Shown here: piece by piece, positions 25,052-33,867 of the stretch
Layout of the letters: each line of letters opens with the position of its first letter
How positions within the stretch are numbered: position 1 is the stretch's first letter
DNA from: Candidatus Hydrogenedentota bacterium
GTDB lineage: Bacteria; UBA8481; J006
Direction of reading: 5' to 3'
Length of the DNA stretch: 39,736 bases
Assembly: GCA_003697085.1 (NCBI GenBank)
Contig: RFFU01000065.1
Location: forward strand, 1-39,736
The notes under the pieces: generated by a model
Told to the model about the DNA's origin: nothing
What the model saw: the letters and a program-made list of their open reading frames with translations, nothing else
Database searches by the model: none
Made by a program: the position numbers and the translations under genes

Positions 25052-26207
25052 CACTTTCCGCGTTCTCCTCGTCGCAACCGTAGCCTTGGCCGCATCCGGT
25101 GGCTTCTTCGGACGCGTCAATGAAAGGAAGATCCTGACGGACTTTCACCCCGCTGTCGCCGCGGCGGCGATCTTCGTCCTCCTTCTCCTGCGCTCTCTGT
25201 TACCACAAACAAAGGACTCCCCCACCAACTCCCTCTGTTTTTCGCGTTCCTTTCGAAAAACCTTGCCCGATGTGACAGCCTTGATCCTTCTCTCTCTACT
25301 TTCTCTCATTCACGGTTCGGATATTTCGGGTGCGATACTCTTCTTGCTGGCCGCAATCGGTTTTCTCTCGGGCCGCTTCTGCAAGGACCGCGACGCCGTT
25401 CGAAAAGGACTCCTGGCGGGGATAACGCTTCTCTCTCTCCAAGCCTTTTATCAACGCTGGTATCTCTTCCCTCGACTTCTTCCCCATTTGGCCGGCGAGG
25501 CCCATGGGAGAATCGCTTCCGGCCGAGTCTTCGCCTCGTTCATCACGCCTGGTCTCTTCTCCGCCGCCCTCGCCACGGCACTTCCCGTCGCCGTTTCGTC
25601 TCACCTCACAAAAAAACGCTCGGGAACGCTCCTCGTTATGCTCCTCCTCCTGGCTCTCGCCCTAACCAAATCTTTCGTTGGAATCGTAGCCGCCGGTGTC
25701 GCCATTCTCTATCTCTTCGGAACACCACGCGCTCTCTTTTCAACAATCCTTTTCTTTGCTCTTCTTTCTCTCTACCCCCTCGCCACTCGTCCGGAACTTC
25801 ACCACCTTATTTCGAGCGGCAATCCCGTTACCCTGCGTTTCTTTACCTGGAAGACGACAGTGATCGCGGGATTCGAAGCGCCGCTTTTCGGGCATGGCGG
25901 TGGTTCGTTCGCTCTTCTTTACCCGAACCGAATCTATTCTCCGCCGGCTGATCTCACCCTCCACCCTCACAACTGGCCCGTCTTGATCTTCTTTGAACAT
26001 GGAATTTTCGGGCTCATCCTTTGGCTCCTTCCGCTTCGCCACCTCACACGCGCCGCGGACGACAGGAGCCTTCGGGCCGCTGCCTTGGCTTTCCTCATCG
26101 CTTCCCTCGTCGATATCGTTTCCTCCTCCTTTACCCTCGTTCTGCTCGGTTATTTCCTCTTCGGAGCCTCTTTGCCTGAATCTCCCACGCGAAAAAACGT
26201 TCGCTGA
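25023..26207 (+). CDS. O-antigen ligase/polymerase-like membrane protein (Wzy_C family)
   Basis: The 394 residues from GTG 25023 contain about ten to eleven membrane segments. The key region is residues 270-345: RFFTWKTTVIAGFEAPLFGHGGGSF, a periplasmic loop, then LHPHNWPVLIFFEHGIFGLILWL. This matches the Wzy_C signature (W, P.fG.G.gsF, hHN, E.GifG) of O-antigen ligases and polymerases. It would join lipid-linked glycan to an acceptor on the periplasmic side. GGAAC about nine bases before the GTG is a plausible ribosome site. It lies between mltG and a ComEC-like gene, well away from the glycan block at 9526-13831. Confidence 0.82.
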   Translation: MSKDSVTRIDTFRVLLVATVALAASGGFFGRVNERKILTDFHPAVAAAAIFVLLLLRSLLPQTKDSPTNSLCFSRSFRKTLPDVTALILLSLLSLIHGSDISGAILFLLAAIGFLSGRFCKDRDAVRKGLLAGITLLSLQAFYQRWYLFPRLLPHLAGEAHGRIASGRVFASFITPGLFSAALATALPVAVSSHLTKKRSGTLLVMLLLLALALTKSFVGIVAAGVAILYLFGTPRALFSTILFFALLSLYPLATRPELHHLISSGNPVTLRFFTWKTTVIAGFEAPLFGHGGGSFALLYPNRIYSPPADLTLHPHNWPVLIFFEHGIFGLILWLLPLRHLTRAADDRSLRAAALAFLIASLVDIVSSSFTLVLLGYFLFGASLPESPTRKNVR

Positions 26208-26231
26208 TCCGATGGAAACTTGAGAGCTGTA

Positions 26232-27983
26232 ATGCCCTCTCGCGCGCCGTCGTCAGATCGGCTTCCGCCGCCGGAAAGAACAGCCCCATCGCGGCGGCTT
26301 CCTTTCGCTTTCCCACTCGCCTCCCTCATCGCGGGAATCCTCCTCTCCCCTTTCTCCCCCGCGACGGGTGCTGCCGGAGCGGCTTTCGGGCTTGTCCTTC
26401 TCTTTTTCGCCCTTCGCTTCCGAAAACGCAGTGTCTCGAGCAAAGTGTTTCTTTCCCACGCAGTGATCTTCCTCGTACTTTTCTTCTATCCGGCCTGCAT
26501 CTCCCAGCACGTATTCTATGAATCCGGTTCCTTCCGAAAGGAGGTCGATTCACCCCTCAAATCCCCCGCCGCTCTCTTTCTCGACTCTCACTTATCCCGC
26601 GAGCCCGCCGCCTTCGCGCGAGCCGTACTTCTCAATGACCGTTCGGGGCTGACCTTCACCCAGAAATCTCTTTTTCGTCGAACAGGCCTCAACCATATCC
26701 TGGCTATCTCCGGCCTTCATATAGGCCTGATCGGCGGATTGGCTTGGGCTCTCTTTCGATTCCTCTTGCGAGATCCCGAGATGGCCGACAGTGTCACGAT
26801 CGGCTTTCTCTTCGTTTACGTCCTCTCGATCGGCGCTCCGCCCTCCGCCGTGCGCGCCGCGCTCATCGCCGGCCTGTTCCTCACGGCCCGTATCCTGGGA
26901 ACCCGCTCCCAACCGCTCAACCTCCTCTTCGCCGCCGCCTTTCTCTCCCTCCTTTGGAATCCTTTCCTTCTCTCCCACCTCGGTTTTCAGTTCTCTTATC
27001 TCGCGGTACTCGGAATCCTGCTCTGGACACCACGACTCAATAACCTTTTCCCTAAAAACCCGCGCTGGTTCTGGACCCTCTTTACCGCCACCCTCGGCGC
27101 CCAAATTCTCACCGCCCCCCTGGCGCTTTACCACTTCGGAATCTGGGCTCCCGTCTCCCTTCTTATCACCCCGCTCCTTCTCCCCCTATTCACACTCTTC
27201 CTCGTCTCGCTCCCCACCCTCTTTCTCCCCGGCTCCGGAAATATTCTTCCTCTCCTCCCGTACAATGCCCTTTATCGTTTGGCCTCTCTCGGCTCCTCTG
27301 TTCCGGTTCTGCGCGTAGAGCCGTTTCTTCCCCCGCGGGTGTTCCTTTTCGGAGCCATCCTGGTCGGGCTCACACCCCTGGCTACGCGGCGCCTCCGTCC
27401 TTTCGTCGCCGCCTCGGGGCTCCTTGCCGCTATTGCGAGTCTGTATTTTTCACCCGTATCTCACCGAACCTTCCTTCTCGCCTCGGCCGATGGAACGGGC
27501 TTGCTTTGCCTCCAACCGAAATCCATCACCCTTTGGAATGAGAATCTTTCCCAAAAGGATTGGAGCCACGCACTGCGACCGTTCCGCATCTCGGGGATCG
27601 AACACGCCTACACCGTCTCGAGAAATCCGAAGAGAAACCGCGGGATCCGGGGCCTGCGATACCGATATCCCTTTATGAAGATCCACTTCGTGGATTTCCC
27701 GTCCGAACGAGATACGATTCCTACCGGCGATTTCTTCCCACTCGACAACTCTCTCTTCGCAGCCTGCCGGGATGACACCTTCTCCTACATTCTCCTTCCG
27801 GAAACGATCAAGACAATTCCCGATCGGGATACAGACATCGTTTTTATTCGCCGGGACGGGCGATACCGCCTTCGCCTTTTCCAGGGGAACCGAAGGAGAA
27901 CTCTTTCGATAAAGACCGCGGGAACCGAACCTTTTGTCTTCGCCCTCGGTCCGCGGAAGACCATCGGCCGCTTCCCTAGATAA
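26232..27983 (+). CDS. ComEC/Rec2-family membrane protein lacking a recognisable MBL catalytic site
   Basis: I chose the ATG at 26232 (583 residues) over a TTG at 26220. Multiple membrane helices surround the competence core with HILAISGLHIGLIGGLAWALF near residues 155-178 and GAPPSAVRAALIAGLFL, which are the ComEC hallmarks. After the last helices (about residue 410) a soluble tail of about 170 residues begins LLASADGTGLLCL. It occupies the place of the metallo-beta-lactamase domain but has no HxHxDH or equivalent histidine cluster. ComEC carries single-stranded DNA across the inner membrane. This copy may import DNA without its own nuclease domain or have another role. It is the last gene of the plus-strand run. 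Confidence 0.85.
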   Translation: MPSRAPSSDRLPPPERTAPSRRLPFAFPLASLIAGILLSPFSPATGAAGAAFGLVLLFFALRFRKRSVSSKVFLSHAVIFLVLFFYPACISQHVFYESGSFRKEVDSPLKSPAALFLDSHLSREPAAFARAVLLNDRSGLTFTQKSLFRRTGLNHILAISGLHIGLIGGLAWALFRFLLRDPEMADSVTIGFLFVYVLSIGAPPSAVRAALIAGLFLTARILGTRSQPLNLLFAAAFLSLLWNPFLLSHLGFQFSYLAVLGILLWTPRLNNLFPKNPRWFWTLFTATLGAQILTAPLALYHFGIWAPVSLLITPLLLPLFTLFLVSLPTLFLPGSGNILPLLPYNALYRLASLGSSVPVLRVEPFLPPRVFLFGAILVGLTPLATRRLRPFVAASGLLAAIASLYFSPVSHRTFLLASADGTGLLCLQPKSITLWNENLSQKDWSHALRPFRISGIEHAYTVSRNPKRNRGIRGLRYRYPFMKIHFVDFPSERDTIPTGDFFPLDNSLFAACRDDTFSYILLPETIKTIPDRDTDIVFIRRDGRYRLRLFQGNRRRTLSIKTAGTEPFVFALGPRKTIGRFPR

Positions 27984-28045
27984 ACAGAGATACAGCCCCC
28001 AGTTTCGCGCCCTCGCTTGGCGGCACGCACGGCGGCCGCGGCCGA

Positions 28046-28843
28046 TCAGGATTTTCGGCCGGACTCTTCCGTCTTCTCCTCGAAACCGTGTTTGCGAAGC
28101 CAGTATTCCACCATCGGAATCTGCCACTCGTAATCGACGTCGCACCCACCCCACGAAGGAATGGGAGCGATCCGCCGCCCCATCCACTTTTGCGGAAGCA
28201 ACCCTTCCTCCATCTTTTCCAGACATCGGGGGCGCACGACTGAGGCCCCCATGTCCGCAAAATACACGTCCCCTTGCGAGTCGCGGTCACAACTGATTTC
28301 AATCCCCTCCCCCAAAACCTCGAACGGCACGAAAGGATGAAGACAGCCGTCGTCTCCCAACCTCCGCGCCCGAATCGGGCTCCACATGTTGTAGATCGAC
28401 GTCGTTACAGCCGAATCGAGGTTTGGCCTCCGCCGGAGAATTTTCACTCCCTCATCAATCAATTCACCCGTGATCGTGGGAGCGTTGGCGAAGAGAAGCA
28501 CCAGCATTTCCAGATCCTTTCCTTCATTCTTCAATTGACGGCGGATTTCCTCGAACCCATGCCGAAAAGCATCCTCCCCCAGGGCCTCCTTCGTCGCCAA
28601 TTCCGGAGGGCGTTCTATGATCGCGGCGCCATACTTCCTTGCAATCTCCTTTATCCGCTCTGAATCGGTGGAGACGTAGATTCTTTCGACCGTCTCCGCA
28701 CGGCGGGCCGCCATCAGCGGATAGGCGCAAAGCGGACGTCCTAAAACGGGATAAAAATTCTTTCCGGGAAATCCAACGCTTCCCTCCCTCCCGATCATCA
28801 AGGCACAGATCATTTTCTCTTCTTCCCTCCCGGGGTCCGTCAT
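28046..28843 (-). CDS. CMP-sugar synthetase-like cytidylyltransferase (NeuA family)
   Basis: The ATG at 28843 overlaps the hpt stop as ATGA and gives 265 residues; a second ATG at 28813 is less likely. The core begins ICALMIGREGSVGFPGKNFYPVLGRPL, the nucleotide-binding G.xGS.G.PGKN motif of acylneuraminate cytidylyltransferases. IYVSTDSERI follows, then a mixed alpha/beta body. Enzymes of this family activate nine-carbon sugars such as sialic, legionaminic or pseudaminic acid, or 8-carbon KDO-type sugars, with CTP. The exact sugar is not evident. It is co-transcribed with tilS and hpt. It is not next to other glycan genes, although surface glycan genes exist elsewhere in the window. Confidence 0.8.
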   Translation of the reverse strand: MTDPGREEEKMICALMIGREGSVGFPGKNFYPVLGRPLCAYPLMAARRAETVERIYVSTDSERIKEIARKYGAAIIERPPELATKEALGEDAFRHGFEEIRRQLKNEGKDLEMLVLLFANAPTITGELIDEGVKILRRRPNLDSAVTTSIYNMWSPIRARRLGDDGCLHPFVPFEVLGEGIEISCDRDSQGDVYFADMGASVVRPRCLEKMEEGLLPQKWMGRRIAPIPSWGGCDVDYEWQIPMVEYWLRKHGFEEKTEESGRKS

Positions 28844-29421
28844 TCTTCCGTCCTCCCATTCCCCAAGGCGCCTTTCTCCACCGCTTCCTTCGAAGGAATC
28901 ATCACGAAAGGAAGATTGCGATAGCGTTCCTTCCAATCCAAACCGTATCCGACAACGAACTCCCTCCCGATCGTGAAACCGACATAATCCACCGTGATCT
29001 CCGTCTTTCGCGCCTCCGGTTTGTCGAGAAGACTGCAAATCTTGACCGATTCCGGATTCCCGGCTTTCAGAACCTGTTTGAGATAGGCCCACGTCAATCC
29101 GGTATCGACGACGTCCTCCACCATCAATACGTGTTTTCCTTTCACAGGAACCGAGAGATCCTTGATAATCCGCACGATTCCCGAGGACTTCGTCTCATTC
29201 CCGTAAGAGGAGACGGAAATGAAGTCCAGAACAATCGGAAGTTCGATCCGCCGGATGAGATCCGCCAGAAACACCGACGCACCTCGCAGCACTCCGACGA
29301 CCAAAAGTTCCTTATCCTTGTAGTCCGCCGTAATGCGGCTCCCCAAACGCTCCACGGCTTCCTCAATCTGTTCGCTTGTCAGCAACACTCTTCCGACAAC
29401 CCGCTGTGCCCAATGCGTCAT
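28840..29421 (-). CDS. hpt: Hypoxanthine phosphoribosyltransferase
   Basis: From the ATG at 29421 the product has 193 residues, usual for the family. The start is supported by an AAGGAGG four bases upstream and by an ATGA overlap with tilS; a GTG at 29475 would lie inside tilS. Residues 38-50 (ELLVVGVLRGASVF) form the first nucleotide loop, SSYGNETKSSG is the flexible catalytic loop, and VLMVEDVVDTGLTW near 98-111 is the PRPP-binding signature. It salvages hypoxanthine and guanine using PRPP in the cytoplasm. The tilS-hpt pair is common in bacteria. Its stop overlaps the cytidylyltransferase start. Confidence 0.96.
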   Translation of the reverse strand: MTHWAQRVVGRVLLTSEQIEEAVERLGSRITADYKDKELLVVGVLRGASVFLADLIRRIELPIVLDFISVSSYGNETKSSGIVRIIKDLSVPVKGKHVLMVEDVVDTGLTWAYLKQVLKAGNPESVKICSLLDKPEARKTEITVDYVGFTIGREFVVGYGLDWKERYRNLPFVMIPSKEAVEKGALGNGRTEE

Positions 29422-30836
29422 TCTTCCTCCTTCCGCCGGAACAACCACGGTCTCCAGACACTTTTCTCTCCCCACGCAATTTCCAGCGTCGCCGTCTCTT
29501 TCGTTTCCGGCAACACCCGTGTCCGCTCAGCCTGACATAAACCCGGAATCCAAAGAATTCCCTTCTGATCGCATATTACCGGCCAATTTTGCCGAAGGAA
29601 ACGCGGAATCCCCTTCTCGATCATAATCTTCTTGAGTTTCGTTGTGCCGGGAGCTCCCAACGGTCTGATGCGATCTCCCGGCCGGCGTGTTCGAAGGAAG
29701 AGCGGGAAGGAAAGGCAGGCTCGATTCAGATGAATCCTCGAAACGCTCGAAAATTCGTCGGAGGAAACGCGGGATCGCTTGCTCGTTTCATCATAAGGGT
29801 CTCTATCGAGCAACACTTTCACATCCAGCGCGGGAAGACGTATCTCTTTTCCCGGATCAATTCGGACCTGTTCCGAAAATTTTCGCTTCGCCGCAAGATC
29901 CCCCAATATCAAAAAACTCCCATTCCCCAAGACGCGCCCTCCCCCTTCCAAAATGCGCTCACATCGGTCTTCGTAGGCCTTCCAAAGGGAGTTGGTCTCT
30001 TCCGCCCCCGCGCCGATACCGAGTTCTCTCAGAATTCGTCGAAACAGCCGTGTTCGAAGCACGGGAGCCAAATCGTCGATCTTTTTCCTCTCACACCAGA
30101 TCTCCTTCCCCTTCCGGTAAAGGGGGATTACCGCGACCAAATCGTCGAGAAAAGCGTCCTCCTCGGCCGCAGCCTTTCCAAACCGGCACAAGGGCCCCGT
30201 AATATCCCGCCCAAGACGTTCTTCCAAAAACGGCATAATCTCTCGTCGAATTCGGTTCCGAAGAAATGCCGTATCTTTGTTCGTGGAATCTTCCCGCCAA
30301 GGAATTCCTCTTTCGTTCGCGAATCTCACGATCTCCGCCCGTCTCGCTTCCAAAAGCGGCCTGTAGAAGTTCGCCCTTCCTCGGACGAGATGTGAGCGCA
30401 TCCCTCCGGCCCCCCGCCGACCCGCACCGCGGAAAAGATTCCACAAAATCGTTTCCGCCTGATCATCGGCTGTGTGCGCGAGAAGAATTCCGGCCAATCG
30501 TTCTTCCTCCGCTGTCTTCTCGAACCAACCGTACCGCTCCTTGCGAAGCCTCTCCTCGATGTTTCTTCTCGGCAAGGGCTCAGCGCGTTTTCCGAGAAGA
30601 AATCGTCTCCCGCGACGCGCCGCTTCGTTCCGAACGAAATCGGCGTCTTGGGAACTCTCCGCTCTCGTACCGTGATCGAAATGAAGAACCACCAAATCGG
30701 TCGAGACTTCGGTGCCCCAGATGTCGGCCAATTCAAGGAGAACCATCGAATCCTTTCCGCCGGAGACAGCCACTCCGACCCGCTTTCCATCAAGGCCCCA
30801 TCTTTTCATCTTCTCGCAAAAGAGCCGTTCCAACAT
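29418..30836 (-). CDS. tilS: tRNA(Ile)-lysidine synthetase
   Basis: The 472 residues contain the N-type ATP pyrophosphatase P-loop SGGKDSMVLLEL near residue 25, then LHFDHGTRAES and LLAHTADDQAETILWNLFRGAGRRGAGGM, which bind ATP and the tRNA. REDSTNKDTAFLRNRIRREIMPFLE follows. The C-terminal RTRRPGDRIRPLGAPGTTKLKKIM and VICDQKGILWIPG form the TilS anticodon-binding tail. The enzyme makes lysidine at C34 of the AUA-reading tRNA-Ile. A GGTGA lies five bases before the ATG at 30836. It heads the minus-strand tilS-hpt-cytidylyltransferase unit, linked by ATGA overlaps. A TATATT at 30893-30898 on the minus strand may be its -10. Confidence 0.96.
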   Translation of the reverse strand: MLERLFCEKMKRWGLDGKRVGVAVSGGKDSMVLLELADIWGTEVSTDLVVLHFDHGTRAESSQDADFVRNEAARRGRRFLLGKRAEPLPRRNIEERLRKERYGWFEKTAEEERLAGILLAHTADDQAETILWNLFRGAGRRGAGGMRSHLVRGRANFYRPLLEARRAEIVRFANERGIPWREDSTNKDTAFLRNRIRREIMPFLEERLGRDITGPLCRFGKAAAEEDAFLDDLVAVIPLYRKGKEIWCERKKIDDLAPVLRTRLFRRILRELGIGAGAEETNSLWKAYEDRCERILEGGGRVLGNGSFLILGDLAAKRKFSEQVRIDPGKEIRLPALDVKVLLDRDPYDETSKRSRVSSDEFSSVSRIHLNRACLSFPLFLRTRRPGDRIRPLGAPGTTKLKKIMIEKGIPRFLRQNWPVICDQKGILWIPGLCQAERTRVLPETKETATLEIAWGEKSVWRPWLFRRKEEE

Positions 30837-30892
30837 TCTTCACCTTTTTTCAGACTTTCCACCAAGATCTCGCCGCGCGGACTCGCTTGAGA

Positions 30893-30920
30893 AATATACG
30901 CTCCTTTCGTCCCCCTTCCA
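30893..30920 (-). promoter_or_regulatory. Candidate promoter for tilS operon
   Basis: On the minus strand TATATT occupies 30898-30893. A TGGAAG-like -35 element would lie about 16 bases upstream, near 30915-30920. The -35 match is poor, so this rests mainly on the -10 and on its position about 57 bases before the tilS ATG. Confidence 0.3.
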
Positions 30921-31080
30921 CTCGTTTTTGGGCAACGCCGCCACCTCACCTGACGAAACCCGTCTTCTCCCGAAAAGTCAGTTTACCTTTCCTCTCTGTT
31001 TCCCCGTAGTTTCCCTCTCCTTCCGCATCCTCGCCCTTATATGTTCTATTCGGGCGGCCTCTGGAGGCGACTCCCTCCGT

Positions 31081-31199
31081 GTCATTCCGAAAATCGCCGC
31101 AAGGCGATTGAGGAATCCCCTCCACGGGGTATCCCGCCCCCTGGGCCGATCGGCACCCCTGGGGGATTCCTCGTCGGGCTGCGCCCACCTCGGAATGAC
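31081..31199. repeat. Branched inverted-repeat element (MITE-like)
   Basis: Outer arms GTCATTCCGA (31081-31090) and TCGGAATGAC (31190-31199) are perfect complements. Inner arms GAGGAATCCCC (31110-31120) and GGGGATTCCTC (31162-31172) are perfect too. Between outer and inner arms each side carries its own hairpin: AATCGCC-GCAA-GGCGATT (31092-31109) with a GNRA loop on the left, and GGGC-TGC-GCCC (31176-31186) on the right. The element contains no gene. Sequences of the GTCATTCC...GAGGAATC type are frequent intergenic repeats in environmental bacterial genomes. Confidence 0.7.
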
Positions 31200-31213
31200 A
31201 ATCGGACAGAGCG

Positions 31214-31256
31214 ACCGGCCGGTTGTCCCTGCGGGCAGGATGCCCACGCTCCCAGG
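31214..31256. repeat. Fragment related to repeat copies A and B
   Basis: ccggccggttgtccctgc, then gggcaggatgccc (a GGGCA-GGA-TGCCC hairpin) and cgctcccagg. The last part matches the gcctgcgctcccagg block of copy B, and the ccggtt...ctgc.ggcagg part matches its 14090-14110 section. The rest of the element is missing here. Confidence 0.45.
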
Positions 31257-31320
31257 TTCCCCTCCTCCCCTTTTTCCTTTTCCCTTTTGCCTTTTGACTT
31301 TTTTGCCTTTCTCTTTTTCC
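31257..31320. other. Pyrimidine-rich intergenic tract
   Basis: About 64 bases consist almost only of C and T on the plus strand, with loosely repeated ccttttgcc and cttttgac units. It is followed by ccgtgccttccgtgg, a sequence type common in intergenic repeats. No gene is seen; translations such as GRHGK on the minus strand are a by-product of the repeat. Confidence 0.5.
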
Positions 31321-31346
31321 GTGCCTTCCGTGGTTGATTTTTTTCG

Positions 31347-31374
31347 TTTGCGCAGGCACTCCGGGAAGTATTAT
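31347..31374 (+). promoter_or_regulatory. Candidate promoter for ygeY-ygeW
   Basis: TTTGCG (31347-31352) and TATTAT (31369-31374) are separated by 16 bases. A roughly 170-base leader then runs to the ygeY start at 31552; it contains a short CGCC...GGCG stem near 31431-31443 but no riboswitch class I recognise. Confidence 0.4.
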
Positions 31375-31537
31375 AGTACGCAGCCGGTGTGAGACCGACA
31401 GGCCCTCATCTCTTTCCCCACCCTGCCTGGTCGCCCTCCGGCGGAAGCATCTTCATTCTCTTACGGAATCTCGCCGCGGGCCGACACCGCATCCTGGCCG
31501 GGGAGAATGTGGTTTCATAAGAAAATTTTTCAGGAAA

Positions 31538-31543
31538 GGAGGG
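31538..31543 (+). promoter_or_regulatory. Ribosome-binding site of ygeY
   Basis: GGAGGG eight bases before ATG 31552 decides the start against an upstream in-frame ATG at 31507, which has no such site and adds 15 residues outside the family pattern. Confidence 0.8.
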
Positions 31544-31551
31544 CTCTTGAG

Positions 31552-32799
31552 ATGAAAAAGAGTCTGGATCGAGAGCGGCTGAAGCGAGCCGCGGAGCGTT
31601 TGCGGAAACCCTGCGCCGAATTCCTGCGGGACCTTTGCCGCATTCCGGCCACCTCCAATCAGGAAGGTCCTGTCGTGGCTCGAATCAAAAAGGAGATGAC
31701 GAAGGTCGGCTTCGACGAGATCCGCGTGGACAAATATGGGAACATTCTCGGGCGGATCGGAAAGGGCCCGCGGGTCATCGCGTGTGATTCTCATATCGAT
31801 ACCGTCGGCGTCGGGGATCCGGCCGAGTGGAAATGGGATCCGTTTCGCGGCAAGTACGAAAACGGCGTCATTTGGGCTCGGGGATCGAGTGATCAGCGCG
31901 GGGGAATGGCCGCAATGGTTTACGCCGGCAAACTGATCAAGGATCTCAAACTTGCCGCCGACTGTACGATCTGGATGGTCGGATCAATCTGTGAGGAGGA
32001 TTCGGATGGCATCGCCTGGCTCTACATTTTAAAGGAAAAGGTCATCTCTCCGGAAATCGTCATTGTAACCGAACCTACGAATCTCAAGATCTACCGCGGG
32101 CATCGCGGACGAATGGAGATCAAGGTCCGAATCCCGGGACGCTCCTGCCACGGTTCGGCGCCGGAACGGGGCGACAACCCGATCACGAAGGCCGCTCCGT
32201 TCCTGCTCGAAATCGAACGTCTCAATAAGCGCCTGCGGCCTCACCCTTTCCTCGGGAAGGGCACCGTTTGCGCAACCCAGATTCGCGAAGATGGCCCGAG
32301 CCAATGCGCGGTTCCCGGTGCCGTCACGGTTCACCTCGATCGACGGCTCGCGCCGGGGGAAACCAAAAATTCGGCTCTCCGAGAGGTTCGTGAGGCTCTG
32401 AAGCGAGCCGGAATATCGAAAGCCAAGGTCTGGGTCCCCATCTATCGAGAACCCTCCTGGCGAAACACCGTCTATCCGATGGAACAGTATTATCCCGGTT
32501 GGTGCCTCGACGCAGATCACTCGCTCGTCCGTATTTCGAAAGAAACCTATCGCGGCGTTTTCGGACGAAAACCCATTGTTGACAAATGGATATTCTCGAC
32601 CAACGCCACGACGATAACCGGAATCTGTGGTGTCCCGGCGATCGGTTTCGGTGCGGGAAACGAGGATAATGCTCACAGCGTCAAGGAACATATGCCCGTC
32701 GACCATCTGGTCAAGGCGATGCAGTTCTATGCCGCGTTCCCGACCGTCTACTCCCAGGCCGGCGGGCTGGACAAAGCCGACCGTCGATACCGCGCATAA
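31552..32799 (+). CDS. ygeY: YgeY family M20-type amidohydrolase/peptidase
   Basis: The 415-residue protein has the M20 metallohydrolase layout. Metal and catalytic residues appear in CDSHIDTVG near residue 82 (HxD), WARGSSDQRGGMAAM near 111, SICEEDSDG near 148 (the Glu pair) and NAHSVKEHMPVDHL near the C-terminus. The dimerisation insert starts near GHRGRMEIKVRIPGRSCHGSAPERGDNP. YgeY-type enzymes are found with YgeW, often near selenium-dependent molybdenum hydroxylase genes in purine catabolism. The true substrate is not established; hydrolysis of an N-carbamoyl or similar amide is plausible. ygeW follows after 18 bases, with its own ribosome site. Confidence 0.9.
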   Translation: MKKSLDRERLKRAAERLRKPCAEFLRDLCRIPATSNQEGPVVARIKKEMTKVGFDEIRVDKYGNILGRIGKGPRVIACDSHIDTVGVGDPAEWKWDPFRGKYENGVIWARGSSDQRGGMAAMVYAGKLIKDLKLAADCTIWMVGSICEEDSDGIAWLYILKEKVISPEIVIVTEPTNLKIYRGHRGRMEIKVRIPGRSCHGSAPERGDNPITKAAPFLLEIERLNKRLRPHPFLGKGTVCATQIREDGPSQCAVPGAVTVHLDRRLAPGETKNSALREVREALKRAGISKAKVWVPIYREPSWRNTVYPMEQYYPGWCLDADHSLVRISKETYRGVFGRKPIVDKWIFSTNATTITGICGVPAIGFGAGNEDNAHSVKEHMPVDHLVKAMQFYAAFPTVYSQAGGLDKADRRYRA

Positions 32800-32817
32800 T
32801 CGGAAGGAGGAAATCCG

Positions 32818-33867
32818 GTGGAAACTCAATTTCGAACAAAGGATTACATCGAAACAATCGACCTCACGCGCCAGGAATTGGACACCTTGATCGAAGTCGC
32901 CTTCGATCTCAAGCGTCGCAATGCGATGGGAGAATACCAAGACCATCTCCTTCGAGCCAAAACGCTTTATATGATCTTCCTCGATAATTCGACCCGTACG
33001 CGGAACGCCTTCGAAACAGCAATGACGCAGCTTGGAGGCCACGCTCACTTCCTGACCGATTCCACCCTTCAAATCGCTCACGGAGAAACTCCGGAAGACA
33101 CCGGCGTCATCCTTTCCTCGATGGGACACGGAATCGCCATCCGCCACGACCTGATTCTCAACGAAGGAAATGCCTGGATGCGCGCGGTCGCAAAACACGC
33201 GTCTTGCCCCGTCATCAACCTTCAATGCGACGTGGACCATCCCACCCAGACTTTGGCCGATCTGATGACCGCTTATGAACAATTCGGCCGCGATCTCCGA
33301 GGGAGGAAAATCTGCATGAGCTGGGCGTACACGAAAAAATACGCCAAGCCCCTCTCTGTTCCGCAAGGCGTCATCACACTCTTCACGCGTTTCGGAATGG
33401 ATGTCACGCTGGCGATGCCTCCTGAGTACAACCTTCTTCCGCGCTGCATCGAGGCGGCCAGGAAGAACGCGGAGGAAAGCGGCGGAAAATTCGAGATCGT
33501 CCATGATATGGATGCCGGATGCGAAAACGCCGATATCATCTACGCGAAGAGTTGGGGCCCGTACGATATGATGCTCGAACGACAGGGAGCCTCGCCCGAA
33601 AGGATGAAGGCCCTCGAGGAGGACATGATCAAACTCAATGGAAAATACAAGGATTGGATCTGCGATCAGCGGCGAATGAATCTCGGGTCCAAGGATTGCA
33701 TCTATATGCATTGTCTTCCCGCGGAACGGAACGCCGAGGTTACGGATGAGGTGCATGACGGGCCACGATCGGTCGTCTTTCGAGAAGCGGAAAACCGCCT
33801 CCATACGGCCAAAGCGATTCTTACCACCTTCCTCGGAGGAAAACCCGGCTTGCGCACGAGCCAATAA
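32818..33867 (+). CDS. ygeW: Knotted carbamoyltransferase YgeW
   Basis: The GTG at 32818 follows GGAAGGAGG at 32802-32810 and gives 349 residues. The carbamoyl-phosphate site is STRTR in DNSTRTRNAFETAM near residue 60. DHPTQTLADLM near residue 140 is the HPxQ motif and MHCLPAERN near 298 is the HCLP motif of the transcarbamylase second domain. The sequence of SWAYTKKYAKPLSVPQG near residue 166 matches YgeW rather than ornithine or aspartate transcarbamylase. It probably transfers a carbamoyl group from, or to, a purine-derived amine, consistent with its link to YgeY. In E. coli ygeX and hydA accompany these genes; neither is next to them here. Confidence 0.92.
   Translation: METQFRTKDYIETIDLTRQELDTLIEVAFDLKRRNAMGEYQDHLLRAKTLYMIFLDNSTRTRNAFETAMTQLGGHAHFLTDSTLQIAHGETPEDTGVILSSMGHGIAIRHDLILNEGNAWMRAVAKHASCPVINLQCDVDHPTQTLADLMTAYEQFGRDLRGRKICMSWAYTKKYAKPLSVPQGVITLFTRFGMDVTLAMPPEYNLLPRCIEAARKNAEESGGKFEIVHDMDAGCENADIIYAKSWGPYDMMLERQGASPERMKALEEDMIKLNGKYKDWICDQRRMNLGSKDCIYMHCLPAERNAEVTDEVHDGPRSVVFREAENRLHTAKAILTTFLGGKPGLRTSQ

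Noticed and set aside
28033-28044. Perfect palindrome CGGCCGCGGCCG between the convergent ComEC-like and cytidylyltransferase genes
   Set aside because: No T tract follows on either strand, so there is no support for a terminator.
30946-31359. Minus-strand frame of 137 codons across the 31 kb repeat zone
   Set aside because: It translates the repeat element and the pyrimidine tract (NHGRHGK-type product), a familiar spurious prediction.
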